A stretch of 60,229 nucleotides of DNA from Pseudomonadota bacterium (GCA_021778015.1 JAJYCX010000013.1:1-60229); one strand, 5' to 3'; shown: positions 9,241 to 18,647, numbered from the stretch's first letter. Translations and numbers: made by a program. The notes: generated by a model from the letters alone, not told the origin.

Positions 9241-10265
9241 GCAGCCACCTCTGTCTCTGCCATGAGCTTTTGCAAAGATTGTAATACGAGTGATGGTGCA
9301 ATTTGTTTTAAACAATTTAGATGACCCAAAGGACATTCGCGTTGAAAACACGGACTACAAGGCAAAGACAGTTGCACTATAGCAACGCGCGAGCTTAATG
9401 GTGGTGTAAATGCAGTGGAAGAAGAACCATAAATAGCGACCATCGGTTTATCCAGCGCTGCGGCTATATGCATTAAACCTGAATCGTTGGTAACCACAGC
9501 ATCCACCGTAGATAATAAATCAACGGCTTGTTTGAGATCCGTGCGACCACATAAATTATCGCAAGCTTGCGGTGCCACTTTCATGATTTCATCGGCCAAC
9601 ACTTCGTCTTTTTTAGAACCCAGCAACCACACTGCATAGCCTAAGTCATGTAAATGCTGTGCTAATTTACCGTAATATTGTGTAGGCCAGCGTTTAGCCG
9701 GACCATATTCCGCACCCGGGCACAAGGCTACTACTGGCTTATCGCTGCTTAAACCCAGTTGCTGTTTTAATTGTGTGGCTACAGTGGCATCGCCTAGTAA
9801 ACTAGGGTACGGATAAGGTTTGGATAAAATCGCATTTTTCTCTAAGCCCAAGGCCATGAAGCGTTCAATCATCAGTGGATATTTTTGTTTATCTAAAAAG
9901 CGCATATCGTTTAATAAGCCAAAACGCATTTCGCCCTTAAAGCCGCGACGTTTTTTAATGCGCGCCACCCAGGGAATGAGTGCCGATTTCCACGAGTTGG
10001 GCAAAACGATAGCCATATCGTATTGTTCGCTGCGTAAGGCACGGCCTATACGCCAACGATCTTTGAGTCCTAACACACCATGACCTAAGGGTAAAACATG
10101 GGCATGACTGACCTCTGGCATTTTCTGCGCCACAGCCGCAGTCCAGGCCGGCGCTAAAATATGCAGCGATGCCATAGGGTATAGCCCCTTGAGCAATTTA
10201 AACAAGGTTTGGGCCATTACCATGTCACCAACCCAAGCTGGTGCGATTATCAGTATTTTTTTCAT
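9237..10265 (-). CDS. waaF: Lipopolysaccharide heptosyltransferase II
   Basis: 342 residues from the ATG at 10265; a TTG three codons earlier is in frame but less likely. GT9 enzyme adding the second heptose to the inner core. Motifs are KKILIIAPAWVGDMVMAQ at the N-terminus, ALCPGAEYGPAKRWP, and AVVTNDSGLMHIAAAL near residue 260, plus CSPCFQRECP at the C-terminus. It is the first gene of the core operon; the 165 bp upstream (10266-10430) carry no gene but include a copy of the 20-bp GC-rich repeat. The operon promoter should lie there, though I see no clear -10/-35 pair. Confidence 0.93.
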   Translation of the reverse strand: MKKILIIAPAWVGDMVMAQTLFKLLKGLYPMASLHILAPAWTAAVAQKMPEVSHAHVLPLGHGVLGLKDRWRIGRALRSEQYDMAIVLPNSWKSALIPWVARIKKRRGFKGEMRFGLLNDMRFLDKQKYPLMIERFMALGLEKNAILSKPYPYPSLLGDATVATQLKQQLGLSSDKPVVALCPGAEYGPAKRWPTQYYGKLAQHLHDLGYAVWLLGSKKDEVLADEIMKVAPQACDNLCGRTDLKQAVDLLSTVDAVVTNDSGLMHIAAALDKPMVAIYGSSSTAFTPPLSSRVAIVQLSLPCSPCFQRECPLGHLNCLKQIAPSLVLQSLQKLMAETEVAA

Positions 10266-10382
10266 GTAAATCAATCAGCTACAATTTAAGTTGCCTAATC
10301 AGAACCCGCCTTTAGGCTATTGTGGATCTGTTCAAAATAAGGTCTCTATTGTATCACTTTTGCCTAGAATAAAAAAGGCCTA

Positions 10383-10402
10383 GAGCCGCGACCGTTAGGG
10401 AG
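10383..10402. repeat. 20-bp GC-rich dispersed word, copy 1
   Basis: GAGCCGCGACCGTTAGGGAG, an exact reverse-complement match to 13662-13681 and 57547-57566. It lies between gloB and waaF. I see no coding role. Confidence 0.7.
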
Positions 10403-10430
10403 TGGTTAAATAATTACCACTTGATTCATT

Positions 10431-11216
10431 CTAAAAATTATTTTTCCATTCTCTTATGGCTGAAAATACATTGACCGCTGTCGCTAAAGGCCGCCCTATT
10501 TGCGCCTCTGCTGCTGCAATCACTGTGGCTACATCCGTACGCAAAAATGGATTGATCTTTTTTTCTAGCGCTAAAGTTGTAGGTACACTGGGATTGTGGC
10601 CTAGACTAGATACAAACGCCAAATGACGTACTATATCTTCGTTTTTAGGCTCAACCTGCTTTGCAAATTGCAAATTTTTGAGCGTATATTCATGAGCACA
10701 ATAGGCAAGTGTATCATCAGGCAAACTGGCTAAAGTCATCAATGAATCGACCATTTGCTGTTGCGTCCCTTCAAAAACACGTCCACAGCCCGCTGAAAAC
10801 AACGTATCACCGCAAAAAAGCAAATGTTCTTGCGCACAATAATAAGCGATATGCTCTAAAGTATGTCCGGGAATAGCCAATACTTCGAAAGATAAATTAC
10901 ACTCAGGTAAAAATATTTTTTGCCTATCCGTAACTACATCGGTCGCCAAAATATCGCTATGCCTTGGGCCATATACAGGAATATTGTATTTTTGCCGTAA
11001 TTCAGCGACACCCCCGCAATGATCGTAATGATGATGTGTGATCAATATTCCGCACAGATTTAAATTGTGTTTAGCGATATAATCTATAACAGGTTTAGCC
11101 TCTCCGGGATCGACCACCCAAAGGCTTTTATTCGTCTCATTAACGATAGCCCAGATATAGTTATCTGTGAAAGCTTTGATGGGGTCAATGTGCAAACTCT
11201 TATCCTTTGACGGCAT
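10431..11216 (-). CDS. gloB: Hydroxyacylglutathione hydrolase (glyoxalase II)
   Basis: 261 residues, metallo-beta-lactamase fold. Hydrolyses S-lactoylglutathione to lactate and glutathione, the second step of methylglyoxal detoxification, in the cytoplasm. The dinuclear metal site is visible as THHHYDHCGG (from about residue 60), IPGHTLEHI and FCGDTLFSAGCGRVFEG, with a later HEYTLKNL. The C-terminal helical substrate-binding domain of GloB is present, giving normal family length. The ATG overlaps the end of the broken MATE gene by 17 bp, so the two were once coupled. Confidence 0.93.
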   Translation of the reverse strand: MPSKDKSLHIDPIKAFTDNYIWAIVNETNKSLWVVDPGEAKPVIDYIAKHNLNLCGILITHHHYDHCGGVAELRQKYNIPVYGPRHSDILATDVVTDRQKIFLPECNLSFEVLAIPGHTLEHIAYYCAQEHLLFCGDTLFSAGCGRVFEGTQQQMVDSLMTLASLPDDTLAYCAHEYTLKNLQFAKQVEPKNEDIVRHLAFVSSLGHNPSVPTTLALEKKINPFLRTDVATVIAAAEAQIGRPLATAVNVFSAIREWKNNF

Positions 11217-12509
11217 TTTTTAGAGTCTCCTGCATAATGTTTGTTTTGGAATACCGTTTATAATACGGCCACAATATGGCTGCAGCGACAATAAAACCAC
11301 TGCCAAAGCCAATGCGTAAACCAATTGGACCATAATGCAGTACAATTCCAAAAATATAGCATGCTGGAATGCCTATAAACCATAAGCCCACAATCCCAAT
11401 TAACATCGGAAATTTAGAGTTTTCCATGCCTCTTAGCACATTCGTTAAGAGATTTCGGATTGCATCGATAAATAGAATAGGGATGGATAAGACCAACAGC
11501 CAATAGGTTAAATGAATCAAGCCTGTATTATTGGGGTCATGCACATTAATAAACAGCGCCATGAGTTGTAGTGGCATAATAAACACCATAGCTGCAAATA
11601 GTGCAAATACTATAATGACTAATATGAATGCAGCCCTAAGATAGGGTTCAATTAAATGTTGATGACCTCTGCCACGGCTAGCAGCCGTTAAAATCGATAA
11701 TGCTTGAGCAATACCCATAGTGAGCATAACGATAAAAATTGTATATTGCGACACAATCTGTGCGCTAGCAAGTGCAATAATGCCTAAATAGCCCATCAGA
11801 TAAGTGGATGCCGTTATTGCGCCTAACTCACCCAAGAACTGTAAACCAATATGAATACCAATTGTATAAACTTGCTTAATTAATTTCCATTCATATACTT
11901 TAACTGGGTTCAAAAATAGATATTGCCAGGCAAAACTAAAACGCATATAGATAACAGCCATTACCAAAACTATAAGCTGTGCGATCAAAAACGCACAAGA
12001 GCTCCCCGCTAAACCCATGTTAGCAGGCCCCAAAATTAATGTATAACTGATGGCTATAACTAAGGGTAAGTTAACAAAACTAAAAATTGTACTCATCAAT
12101 GGTTTGCCAATTCCATTATAGAATTGCCCCATTGCAGCACACAGCATTGTGGGTACTATCGTAAAGGCCGCATAATGGAAAAAATCCACCGTTAATACAA
12201 CGACTTCTGGTGGTTGGTTCAAGAGAGATAAAATTTGACTGCCATGCCATAAAATCAACGTTGCTGGTAGGCCCAAAATTAAGCAGAGCCAAAATCCGCT
12301 CACTAAAGTATTCGCCACCATTTCCTTATCACCACTAGCATGAAATTTTCCAATTAAAATACTGACCGAATACAGGCTTGCAACCGTAAATGCTCTTAAA
12401 GTGATATAACTAATGTTGGAATCACCCCCAATAGATTTGTAGCACTGATCGGCATTGCGTAGTGAATGATGTGTTTTAATAATGTGGGTAGCGATTCATT
12501 CTGGTTCAT
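11200..12509 (-). pseudogene. MATE-family efflux transporter, disrupted near the N-terminus
   Basis: Two frames together make a MATE multidrug/Na+ antiporter. From the ATG at 12509 the first 37 residues (LLKHIIHYAMPISATNLLG, then VIPTLVIS) are a typical first MATE helix, but a TAA stops this frame at 12396. The homologous continuation resumes in another frame (ITLRAFTVASLYSVSILIG, then KFHASGDKEMVANTL) and runs about 400 residues to 11200 with the remaining helices. Judged against the usual spacing, about 20 residues are missing at the junction, so a small deletion plus frameshift broke the gene. A 373-residue product from the ATG at 12321 is possible, but would lack the first helices of the N-lobe. 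Confidence 0.75.
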
Positions 12510-12523
12510 TATACATGACACCC

Positions 12524-13396
12524 CTACTGTTGCTGTAACCACTCAATGATCCCTGAGAAATCTTTATCCTGGCCACCTGCATCGCAAAACGCTTGATACA
12601 AATCGCGGGCCTTATCGCCCAAGGGTGTTGCAGCTGTGACACTGTCGGCAGCATCTTCGGCTAAATTCAGATCTTTTAACATCATTTTGGCCATAAAACC
12701 GGGTTCATAATTTTTATTGGCGGGTGTATGCGGTAGAATCCCAGGCACGGGGCAATATTGCGTTAAAGACCAACATTGTCCGGAGGCTTCCTTACAAATA
12801 TCAAAAAAAGCTTGGGGTTCTAAGCCTAGGGCTTTGCCTAAATTAAACGCTTCACACACGCCTATCATTGAAATACCCAACAACATATTATTACAAATCT
12901 TTGCCATTTGCCCACAACCCGCAAGGCCCGCATGAAATATTTTTTTGCCCATGGCTTCTAAAATCGGTTTAACCGTTGCAAAAGCTTCATCACTACCACC
13001 CACCATAAAGGTTAACGTGCCTGCAGTAGCACTGGCGGTCCCCCCCGAAACCGGTGCATCTACACACACACCACCTTTTTGTGCAATCGCTGCATGTAGT
13101 TCTTTTGCAGTTTGTACATCGATAGTGGAACATTCCATGTAGGTGATCGCTTTAGGTGCGTGCGCTAACAAACCCTTATCGCCCAAATACACCTCGCGTA
13201 CATGCGTACCCGCAGGTAACATAGATACTACATAATCCACATCTTTTATAAGCTCGGCTAAACTTGCTGCGACGGTGACGCCTGATAACGATACCGGAGT
13301 TACATCGTAAACGGTTAAGCTATGCCCTGCTTTGACTAGATTCGCCGCCATAGGCCCACCCATATGACCTAAACCTATAAACCCTATTTTAGCCAT
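12524..13396 (-). CDS. mmsB: 3-hydroxyisobutyrate dehydrogenase family
   Basis: 290 residues of the beta-hydroxyacid dehydrogenase family, normal length. The NAD-binding motif GFIGLGHMGGPMA starts at residue 5, DAPVSGGTASATAGTLTFMV is the substrate-binding signature, and the catalytic lysine is in GQMAKICNNMLLG. MmsB oxidises 3-hydroxyisobutyrate to methylmalonate semialdehyde in valine breakdown; tartronate semialdehyde reductases share the same motifs, so substrate is not fixed by sequence. No other valine-catabolism gene is adjacent. Its stop is 15 bp upstream of the MATE start, so the two may share a transcript. Confidence 0.82.
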   Translation of the reverse strand: MAKIGFIGLGHMGGPMAANLVKAGHSLTVYDVTPVSLSGVTVAASLAELIKDVDYVVSMLPAGTHVREVYLGDKGLLAHAPKAITYMECSTIDVQTAKELHAAIAQKGGVCVDAPVSGGTASATAGTLTFMVGGSDEAFATVKPILEAMGKKIFHAGLAGCGQMAKICNNMLLGISMIGVCEAFNLGKALGLEPQAFFDICKEASGQCWSLTQYCPVPGILPHTPANKNYEPGFMAKMMLKDLNLAEDAADSVTAATPLGDKARDLYQAFCDAGGQDKDFSGIIEWLQQQ

Positions 13397-13449
13397 TGTG
13401 TTTTCTCCTTTTGCTATTTTGGATACATTCGAGTATATACATATTACAC

Positions 13450-13634
13450 TTCAAGATGCGAGAACAATACTTTCTAAGAGCACAGTACTAAAACGTTGTC
13501 ATCCTCGACCAGGCCGCGAGGCCGCTGTCGGGGATCCAGTTTCAAATCAAGTTTTTTCTGGATCCCCGACTTCGTCGAGGATGACAAAGCTTTGATTCAA
13601 ATCTATAATGTTCATCAAGATCTCGCATCTTCAT
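13450..13634. repeat. Hairpin repeat element with terminal inverted repeats, copy 2
   Basis: The outer ends are inverted: TTCAAGATGCGAGA (13450-13463) against TCTCGCATCTTCAT (13621-13634). Inside, GTTGTCATCCTCGAC (from 13496) pairs with GTCGAGGATGACAA (13574-13587), enclosing a second pair GGGGATCCAG/CTGGATCCCC. No protein is encoded. It is the best-preserved member of the family and fills most of the gap between recJ and mmsB. Confidence 0.75.
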
Positions 13635-13661
13635 TGACGATAGGTATATCTCAGCCTTCTG

Positions 13662-13681
13662 CTCCCTAACGGTCGCGGCTC
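13662..13681. repeat. 20-bp GC-rich dispersed word, copy 2
   Basis: CTCCCTAACGGTCGCGGCTC, identical to 57547-57566 and the reverse complement of 10383-10402. It ends three bases before the recJ stop. Confidence 0.7.
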
Positions 13682-13683
13682 TG

Positions 13684-15420
13684 TTACTCCACTACCTCTA
13701 AATGCTCAATCATCAGTTGCACATTACGTTTGCTTTGATATTCATTCACATCCAATCTATACACGGCGCGCACGCGTTCGGCGCGACGGTTTGGCCATTC
13801 ATCGGTATTGATATTAAAATAAATCGCATCTAAAACGCGATGGCTACCCGGAAAACCCAATTGCAATTTTAAATGTTTGGCGCCAACGATGCGTTGATTC
13901 AGTACATTAAATTCGCCATCAAAACTGGGTTCCGGAAAAGCCTGCCCCCACGGCCCGCCCTCACGTAATTGAGTCGCCATATCTAAAGTATATTCGTCTA
14001 AAGCCAGTTCGCCATCACTGTAATACACCCCTTGTAAATCGTCTGCCGTTAAACATTTACTTATTTCAGCAGCAAAAGCCTCGCTAAATGCGGCAAAATC
14101 TTTTTCATTTAAACTTAAGCCCGCCGCCATTGCATGACCACCGAAACTAAGTAGCACCCCCGGACAACGTTTATCCACTAAATCTAATACATCCCGTATA
14201 TTAACGCCTTTCACCGAGCGCGCTGAGCCTTTTAATACTGTACCCTCATTGTGGGCAAAAGCAATCACCGGGCGGTGATAGGCTTCTTTAATGCGCGAAG
14301 CTAAAATACCAATGACCCCTTGATGCCAGCTGCGATCGTATAAACACAAACCTGCGGGTAGATCTTTGCCTTCGCCTAAATGCAGCGCTTGAACGATTTG
14401 CATCGCTTGCAATTGCATATCATCGCCTATTTGTTTACGTTCTTCATTTAGCAACGACAGTTGTTCGGCAATATGGCGTGCGTGATCGTGATCTTCTGTC
14501 AGCAAACACTCAATGCCCAAGGACATATCGTCTAGACGTCCAGCGGCATTTAAACGCGGTCCTACACCAAAGCCCAAATCTGTGGCCACTAATTGATGTA
14601 CGCTACGGCCCGAAGCTTCTAATAAAGCACGTATCCCTGGGCGCATACGCCCTAAACGCATACGTTTTAAACCTTGATGCACTAAAATACGATTATTGCG
14701 ATCTAATGGCACTACATCGGCCACGGTACCTAAAGCCACTATATCTAAAGCATGCGCTAAATTAGGCTCGACAATATTATTTTCTTGAAACCAATTCAAT
14801 TCTCGTAAGCGCGCACGCAACGCTAATAACAAATAAAAAGCAACGCCCACTCCAGCCAAAGCTTTACTCGCAAAGTGACAGCCCGGTTGATTGGGATTAA
14901 TGATCACTTCCGCAGGCGGCAGAGTATCTCCAGGCAAATGGTGATCGGTGACAATTACCTTCATGCCCAACTCGTGCGCTTTGGCTATACCTTCGTGACT
15001 GGAGATGCCGTTGTCCACGGTGATGATCCAATCTGGGTTGCGCTCTTTGGCCACCAACACAATTTCCGGTGTTAAACCATAACCGTATTCAAAACGATTC
15101 GGTACTAAATAATTCACTTCTTGTAAACCAAAAGAACGTAATACAGAAACTAACAAAGCCGCACTGGTAGCACCATCGGCATCGAAATCGCCAATGATCA
15201 ATACTCGCAATTGTTGTTGTAACATCGTCACACAATATTGCGTGGCAAGTTCTATATTGAGTAAATCATGATATGGTAACAATTGATTGAGTTCGTGATC
15301 CAATTGGGTCATATCCGACACATCACGCGCAGCATAAATACGTTGCAATAAAGGCGGTAAATGGCCGCTTAATTTTTGTTGATTATTTTCATTGGCGCAT
15401 CTGCGCACAATCTTTGGCAT
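13684..15420 (-). CDS. recJ: Single-stranded-DNA-specific exonuclease RecJ
   Basis: 578 residues, essentially the E. coli RecJ length. DHH phosphoesterase that degrades single-stranded DNA 5' to 3' in recombination and mismatch repair. Motifs: LIIGDFDADGATSAAL (motif I), WIITVDNGIS (II), VIVTDHHLPGD (the DHH motif), NPNQPGC, GTVADVVPL, and the DHHA1 domain with SFGGHAMAAGLSL. A C-terminal OB-like region is present. It starts 1 bp after the stop of the phosphatidyltransferase gene, so the two are co-transcribed. Confidence 0.95.
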   Translation of the reverse strand: MPKIVRRCANENNQQKLSGHLPPLLQRIYAARDVSDMTQLDHELNQLLPYHDLLNIELATQYCVTMLQQQLRVLIIGDFDADGATSAALLVSVLRSFGLQEVNYLVPNRFEYGYGLTPEIVLVAKERNPDWIITVDNGISSHEGIAKAHELGMKVIVTDHHLPGDTLPPAEVIINPNQPGCHFASKALAGVGVAFYLLLALRARLRELNWFQENNIVEPNLAHALDIVALGTVADVVPLDRNNRILVHQGLKRMRLGRMRPGIRALLEASGRSVHQLVATDLGFGVGPRLNAAGRLDDMSLGIECLLTEDHDHARHIAEQLSLLNEERKQIGDDMQLQAMQIVQALHLGEGKDLPAGLCLYDRSWHQGVIGILASRIKEAYHRPVIAFAHNEGTVLKGSARSVKGVNIRDVLDLVDKRCPGVLLSFGGHAMAAGLSLNEKDFAAFSEAFAAEISKCLTADDLQGVYYSDGELALDEYTLDMATQLREGGPWGQAFPEPSFDGEFNVLNQRIVGAKHLKLQLGFPGSHRVLDAIYFNINTDEWPNRRAERVRAVYRLDVNEYQSKRNVQLMIEHLEVVE

Positions 15421-15421
15421 A

Positions 15422-16036
15422 TTATTGTGCCTTTTTGGCGAAGTGTAGCGCTAAATACAGCGTTTGTAGCGTAGTAATCGCCGCTAAAACCACCCAAAAT
15501 GCCAATACATAACCAGCCCAAATCGGTTGGAAAATACTAACCAGTATTACCAACAGCATTAAAGGATACATCTCGCCGCGATTTAAGATCCGCCAAATCT
15601 TGGTTTCATTGGGATCGTCTACCGCTTTTCTATGATTAGCATAAGCGACTTCAAAAGACGGCATGATGGCACAAAATACGGCAAGCGCCACCCAAGAACC
15701 CAAAGACAAATAGGGCGTGATGATCGCCAGTTTAAAATAAGAGAAAATCACGAAAAAATCGACGAAGCGATCTAAGCTGCCATCCAGAAAAGCGCCATAA
15801 TGGCTACTCTTTTCACCGGCCCTAGCGACTGCACCATCGATGACATCAAATAGGCCTGCTAAAATAAAAAAGATAAGGCCTGTGATAGTATAAGCATGGG
15901 CAATAAACACATAACCCAAAATACCCACCAGCAACGTTATCCAGGTATACGCATTGGCACTAAGTGGAAAACGTAACATGCGCTGTCCCAATTGCTCGGA
16001 GGTGCGCTGCCACCACACACATTTCTCTTTGATCAT
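15422..16036 (-). CDS. CDP-alcohol phosphatidyltransferase family protein
   Basis: 204 residues from the ATG at 16036, chosen because it follows AAGGA by 6 bases and begins one base after the dcd stop. The complete family motif is present as DVIDGAVAR, eight residues, then GAFLDGSLD, giving the D-x2-DG-x2-AR-x8-G-x3-D-x3-D pattern that binds CDP-lipid and metal. About six membrane segments follow. Such enzymes swap CMP for an alcohol to make phospholipid headgroups in the inner membrane. It is not clearly PgsA or PssA; archaetidylinositol-phosphate-synthase-like proteins are closest in layout. The alcohol substrate is unknown. Confidence 0.82.
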   Translation of the reverse strand: MIKEKCVWWQRTSEQLGQRMLRFPLSANAYTWITLLVGILGYVFIAHAYTITGLIFFILAGLFDVIDGAVARAGEKSSHYGAFLDGSLDRFVDFFVIFSYFKLAIITPYLSLGSWVALAVFCAIMPSFEVAYANHRKAVDDPNETKIWRILNRGEMYPLMLLVILVSIFQPIWAGYVLAFWVVLAAITTLQTLYLALHFAKKAQ

Positions 16037-16037
16037 T

Positions 16038-16604
16038 TTAGGTCCTTGGTAGAGTAACGCCCACTTGTCCTTGATATTTACCCTTTCTATCGGCATAAGA
16101 AACGGCGCATTCTTCATCCGATTGTAAAAAGATCATTTGCGCAATGCCTTCATTGGCATAAATTTTTGCAGGCAGTGGTGTGGTATTGGAAATTTCCAAG
16201 GTCACATGTCCTTCCCATCCTGGTTCTAATGGCGTCACATTAATGATTTGCCCACAACGCGCATAAGTGGACTTCCCCAAACAAATGCACAATACATCGC
16301 GCGGAATACGAAAGTATTCGACAGTACGCGCTAAGGCAAATGAATTTGGCGGAATGATGCACACATCTGTTTCTATATCCACAAAGCTATTTTCGTCAAA
16401 GGCTTTAGGATCGACAATGCTGGAATTAATATTCGTGAAAATTTTAAATTCCCTGGCACAACGCACGTCATAACCATAGCTGGAAGTACCGTAAGAAATA
16501 ATGCTGTGGCCATCTATTTGACGCACTTGTTCATTACAGTAAGGCTCTATCATGCCATGGGTTTGGCTCATATCCAGTATCCAACGGTCTGCTTTAATAC
16601 TCAT
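16038..16604 (-). CDS. dcd: dCTP deaminase
   Basis: 188 residues from the ATG at 16604, preceded by AGGAGAT. Converts dCTP to dUTP, feeding thymidylate synthesis. Family features are [26 protein letters not shown], the active-site region [20 protein letters not shown] with the catalytic glutamate in the following [12 protein letters not shown], and a C-terminal [13 protein letters not shown]. Full length for the proteobacterial enzyme. It lies downstream of apbC, a common gammaproteobacterial pairing, with a 135-bp gap holding strong hairpins. Confidence 0.95.
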   Translation of the reverse strand: MSIKADRWILDMSQTHGMIEPYCNEQVRQIDGHSIISYGTSSYGYDVRCAREFKIFTNINSSIVDPKAFDENSFVDIETDVCIIPPNSFALARTVEYFRIPRDVLCICLGKSTYARCGQIINVTPLEPGWEGHVTLEISNTTPLPAKIYANEGIAQMIFLQSDEECAVSYADRKGKYQGQVGVTLPRT

Positions 16605-16685
16605 ATTAAATATCTCCTCTTCTTTCAATAAAAGCCCATATGGACTCAGTACTCACTTCGCCCTTCGGGCGCAATGGCGTGCGTC

Positions 16686-16726
16686 AAAAATGTTCGCTGC
16701 GCTTCGCGCTTTTCGCGCACATTTTT
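16686..16726 (-). terminator. Hairpin between apbC and dcd
   Basis: AAAAATGT (16686-16693) pairs with ACATTTTT (16719-16726) around a GCGC-rich inner segment with self-complementary CGCGCTTTTCGCG. On the minus strand the stem ends in a T-run, so it could terminate or attenuate transcription from apbC. A second short hairpin CGCCCTTCGGGCG lies at 16659-16671. Confidence 0.45.
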
Positions 16727-16739
16727 TGGGCACATCTTC

Positions 16740-17822
16740 TTATTCCACTACAATTTTGGCAAAACGCCGTTTCATTGGTGCGGCTTTTAATGCCAAGCGC
16801 GCTACCATTTTAACGGCAATGTGTTGATACAATTGTGCAATCTCTGATTTGGGCTCGGCTACCACCAAAGGCACACCAGCATCACAAGCGCGACGAATGT
16901 CGGTATTCAAAGGTAAGGCGCCTAACAGATCTAAGTCAAACATTTCCGCCATACGCTTCCCACCCGCTTCACCGAAAATCGCATCTACATGTTGACAGTT
17001 CGGACAATGATAATACGCCATATTTTCCACTACGCCTAACAACGGCACAGATACCTTCTTAAACATATTCACGGCTTTCTGTACATCTAGCAATGCCAAG
17101 TCTTGGGGCGTAGTGACTATGACCGCTCCCGAGACTGGAACTTTTTGTGCTAAGGTCAGTTGTATATCGCCCGTACCTGGGGGCATGTCTATGAGCAGAT
17201 AATCCAATTCATGCCATAGCGTATCGTATAATAGTTGTTGCAAAGCACCGCTGACCATCGGTCCACGCCATATAACGGGCGTTTGGGCGCTATCGAGTAA
17301 ATAACCTATAGACATAGATTGTACATCGTATTTGACCATGGGGATTAAAGCCTTGCCTTGCAGCTCAGGCTTTTCTGTAATCCCCAAAAGATTCGGCTGG
17401 TTAGGACCATAGATATCTGCATCTAGAATACCCACCCGCGCACCTTCCGCGGCCAGCGCTAAGGCCAGATTGGTCGTGACCGTTGACTTTCCTACCCCGC
17501 CTTTTCCCGAGGCGATAGCGATGATATTTTTGACTTGGGGCAGCGTCTTAGCCCCTACTGGGGTGTCCATTGCAGCTACCTTACTTTGCCATTTCCACTC
17601 TAAGCTATTGATTTTTAAACTATTATCTTTAGATAATTCTTGCAAAATGGCATGTTGCCACAGTAGATGGATTTTATCGTGCACAAAAGGTAACACAAGA
17701 GTAATGGTATAATGATTTTCTTTATTTTCAATGACTTGCACCCAAGTATCGGGAATGCTGGTGATGGCCAAGGCGGCTGCTAATACATGTTTTACACTAT
17801 TGACTATGCTGGATACAGACAT
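16740..17822 (-). CDS. apbC: Iron-sulfur cluster carrier ATPase (Mrp/ApbC family)
   Basis: 360 residues. An N-terminal MIP18-like domain (residues 1-85) precedes a deviant-Walker P-loop NTPase: IASGKGGVGKSTVTTNLA (about 106-123), GILDADIYGPNQPNLLG, and LLIDMPPGTGDIQLTL. The CxxC that binds the carried cluster is present in YHCPNCQH (about residue 285). The family ferries Fe-S clusters to target apoproteins in the cytoplasm. Normal length and intact motifs. A stem-loop at 17827-17849, just before its start, separates it from the L,D-transpeptidase gene. Confidence 0.94.
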   Translation of the reverse strand: MSVSSIVNSVKHVLAAALAITSIPDTWVQVIENKENHYTITLVLPFVHDKIHLLWQHAILQELSKDNSLKINSLEWKWQSKVAAMDTPVGAKTLPQVKNIIAIASGKGGVGKSTVTTNLALALAAEGARVGILDADIYGPNQPNLLGITEKPELQGKALIPMVKYDVQSMSIGYLLDSAQTPVIWRGPMVSGALQQLLYDTLWHELDYLLIDMPPGTGDIQLTLAQKVPVSGAVIVTTPQDLALLDVQKAVNMFKKVSVPLLGVVENMAYYHCPNCQHVDAIFGEAGGKRMAEMFDLDLLGALPLNTDIRRACDAGVPLVVAEPKSEIAQLYQHIAVKMVARLALKAAPMKRRFAKIVVE

Positions 17823-17826
17823 AAGA

Positions 17827-17849
17827 ACCCCTGCTTTGAAAACAGGGGT
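17827..17849 (-). terminator. Putative terminator after the L,D-transpeptidase gene
   Basis: ACCCCTG and CAGGGGT form a 7-bp stem with a 9-base loop; on the minus strand it is followed by TTCTTAT. It lies 34 bp beyond the stop of the minus-strand gene at 17883. Confidence 0.5.
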
Positions 17850-17882
17850 ATCTTATCATGTTTATAGAGAAATGTACTCGAC

Positions 17883-18437
17883 CTAGTAAGGTAATATCTG
17901 TACCTTAGTGCCGATGGTCACGAAGTTATCGCTTAACCACTCTGCGTCACTAGGGTGCATGCGTACACAACCATGGCTGGCATTGTAATTAGGTGGCACT
18001 TCATACGAGCCATGTAAGGCGTAGCCACCGTGGAAGTACATACAATATGGCATTGGTGCGCCCCCTTCAGGAATTGGGAATATTTTCGATTTACAATCGG
18101 CCCCACCCTTACGATATACCTCAAAAGTACCTGCTGGTGTCTTACAAGGTTGACCTATATCTGGGCAAAAATCCCTACCTGTTGAAGCTGGTCCTTCGGC
18201 CACTAGTGCCCCATCAGGACCATAAGCGCCCCAAGCATGCTCATTTGGATCAACAATAATGATCTTGCTACCTGTAGCCGGACGCATAGCTGGAAATTGA
18301 TACAGTGGTGATTGTGGTGCGGCTTGTGTGCCACCCACAGTAGGCACTGATTCATTGGAACCAGGCGCGTTATTCATCGCACAACCTGCGAGTATTACAC
18401 TAGACATCAGTAATACTGATTTAATTGGTAGTTTCAT
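17883..18437 (-). CDS. L,D-transpeptidase (YkuD domain) lipoprotein
   Basis: 184 residues from the ATG at 18437, which follows AAGGGGA. Residues 1-19 are a lipoprotein signal with lipobox LAGC (Cys19), so the protein should be anchored by lipid in the inner or outer membrane facing the periplasm. The YkuD domain covers about 55-184 and ends with the catalytic signature: HGSYEVPP, then SHGCVRMHPSDA with the nucleophile Cys. Such enzymes make 3-3 peptidoglycan cross-links or attach proteins to peptidoglycan. An extra pair of cysteines (DFCPDIGQPC) may form a disulfide. Single-gene unit. Confidence 0.88.
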   Translation of the reverse strand: MKLPIKSVLLMSSVILAGCAMNNAPGSNESVPTVGGTQAAPQSPLYQFPAMRPATGSKIIIVDPNEHAWGAYGPDGALVAEGPASTGRDFCPDIGQPCKTPAGTFEVYRKGGADCKSKIFPIPEGGAPMPYCMYFHGGYALHGSYEVPPNYNASHGCVRMHPSDAEWLSDNFVTIGTKVQILPY

Positions 18438-18602
18438 GATACGTCCCCTTAATGAAAATGTTTTTATTATAATCATAAGGATAGCACGCTTTAGGACCTT
18501 ACGTTATCTTTTGAGTCAAATTTTACCGGATATTCATCTCGCCTTAATATAGCAACACATTGATTCTATTTGCAATAATAAGCGTTACCTCGTTTAATAA
18601 AA

Positions 18603-18631
18603 ACAGGGGTTCTAAGAGTAGAACCCCTGTT
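18603..18631 (-). terminator. Rho-independent terminator
   Basis: CAGGGGTTCT and AGAACCCCTG form a 10-bp perfect stem with a short loop; on the minus strand it runs into GTTTTTATT. It sits 17 bp beyond the small hypothetical gene at 18648, supporting transcription of that gene. Confidence 0.7.
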
Positions 18632-18647
18632 AAAGGTTACCAGACGT

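Noticed and set aside
9241-9351. 37-residue N-terminal extension of waaC
   Set aside because: Lies inside waaF in another frame; the ATG at 9240 overlapping the waaF stop gives the normal WaaC N-terminus.
13398-13595. Open frame of 65 codons on the plus strand
   Set aside because: Consists of the inverted-repeat element; coding is accidental.
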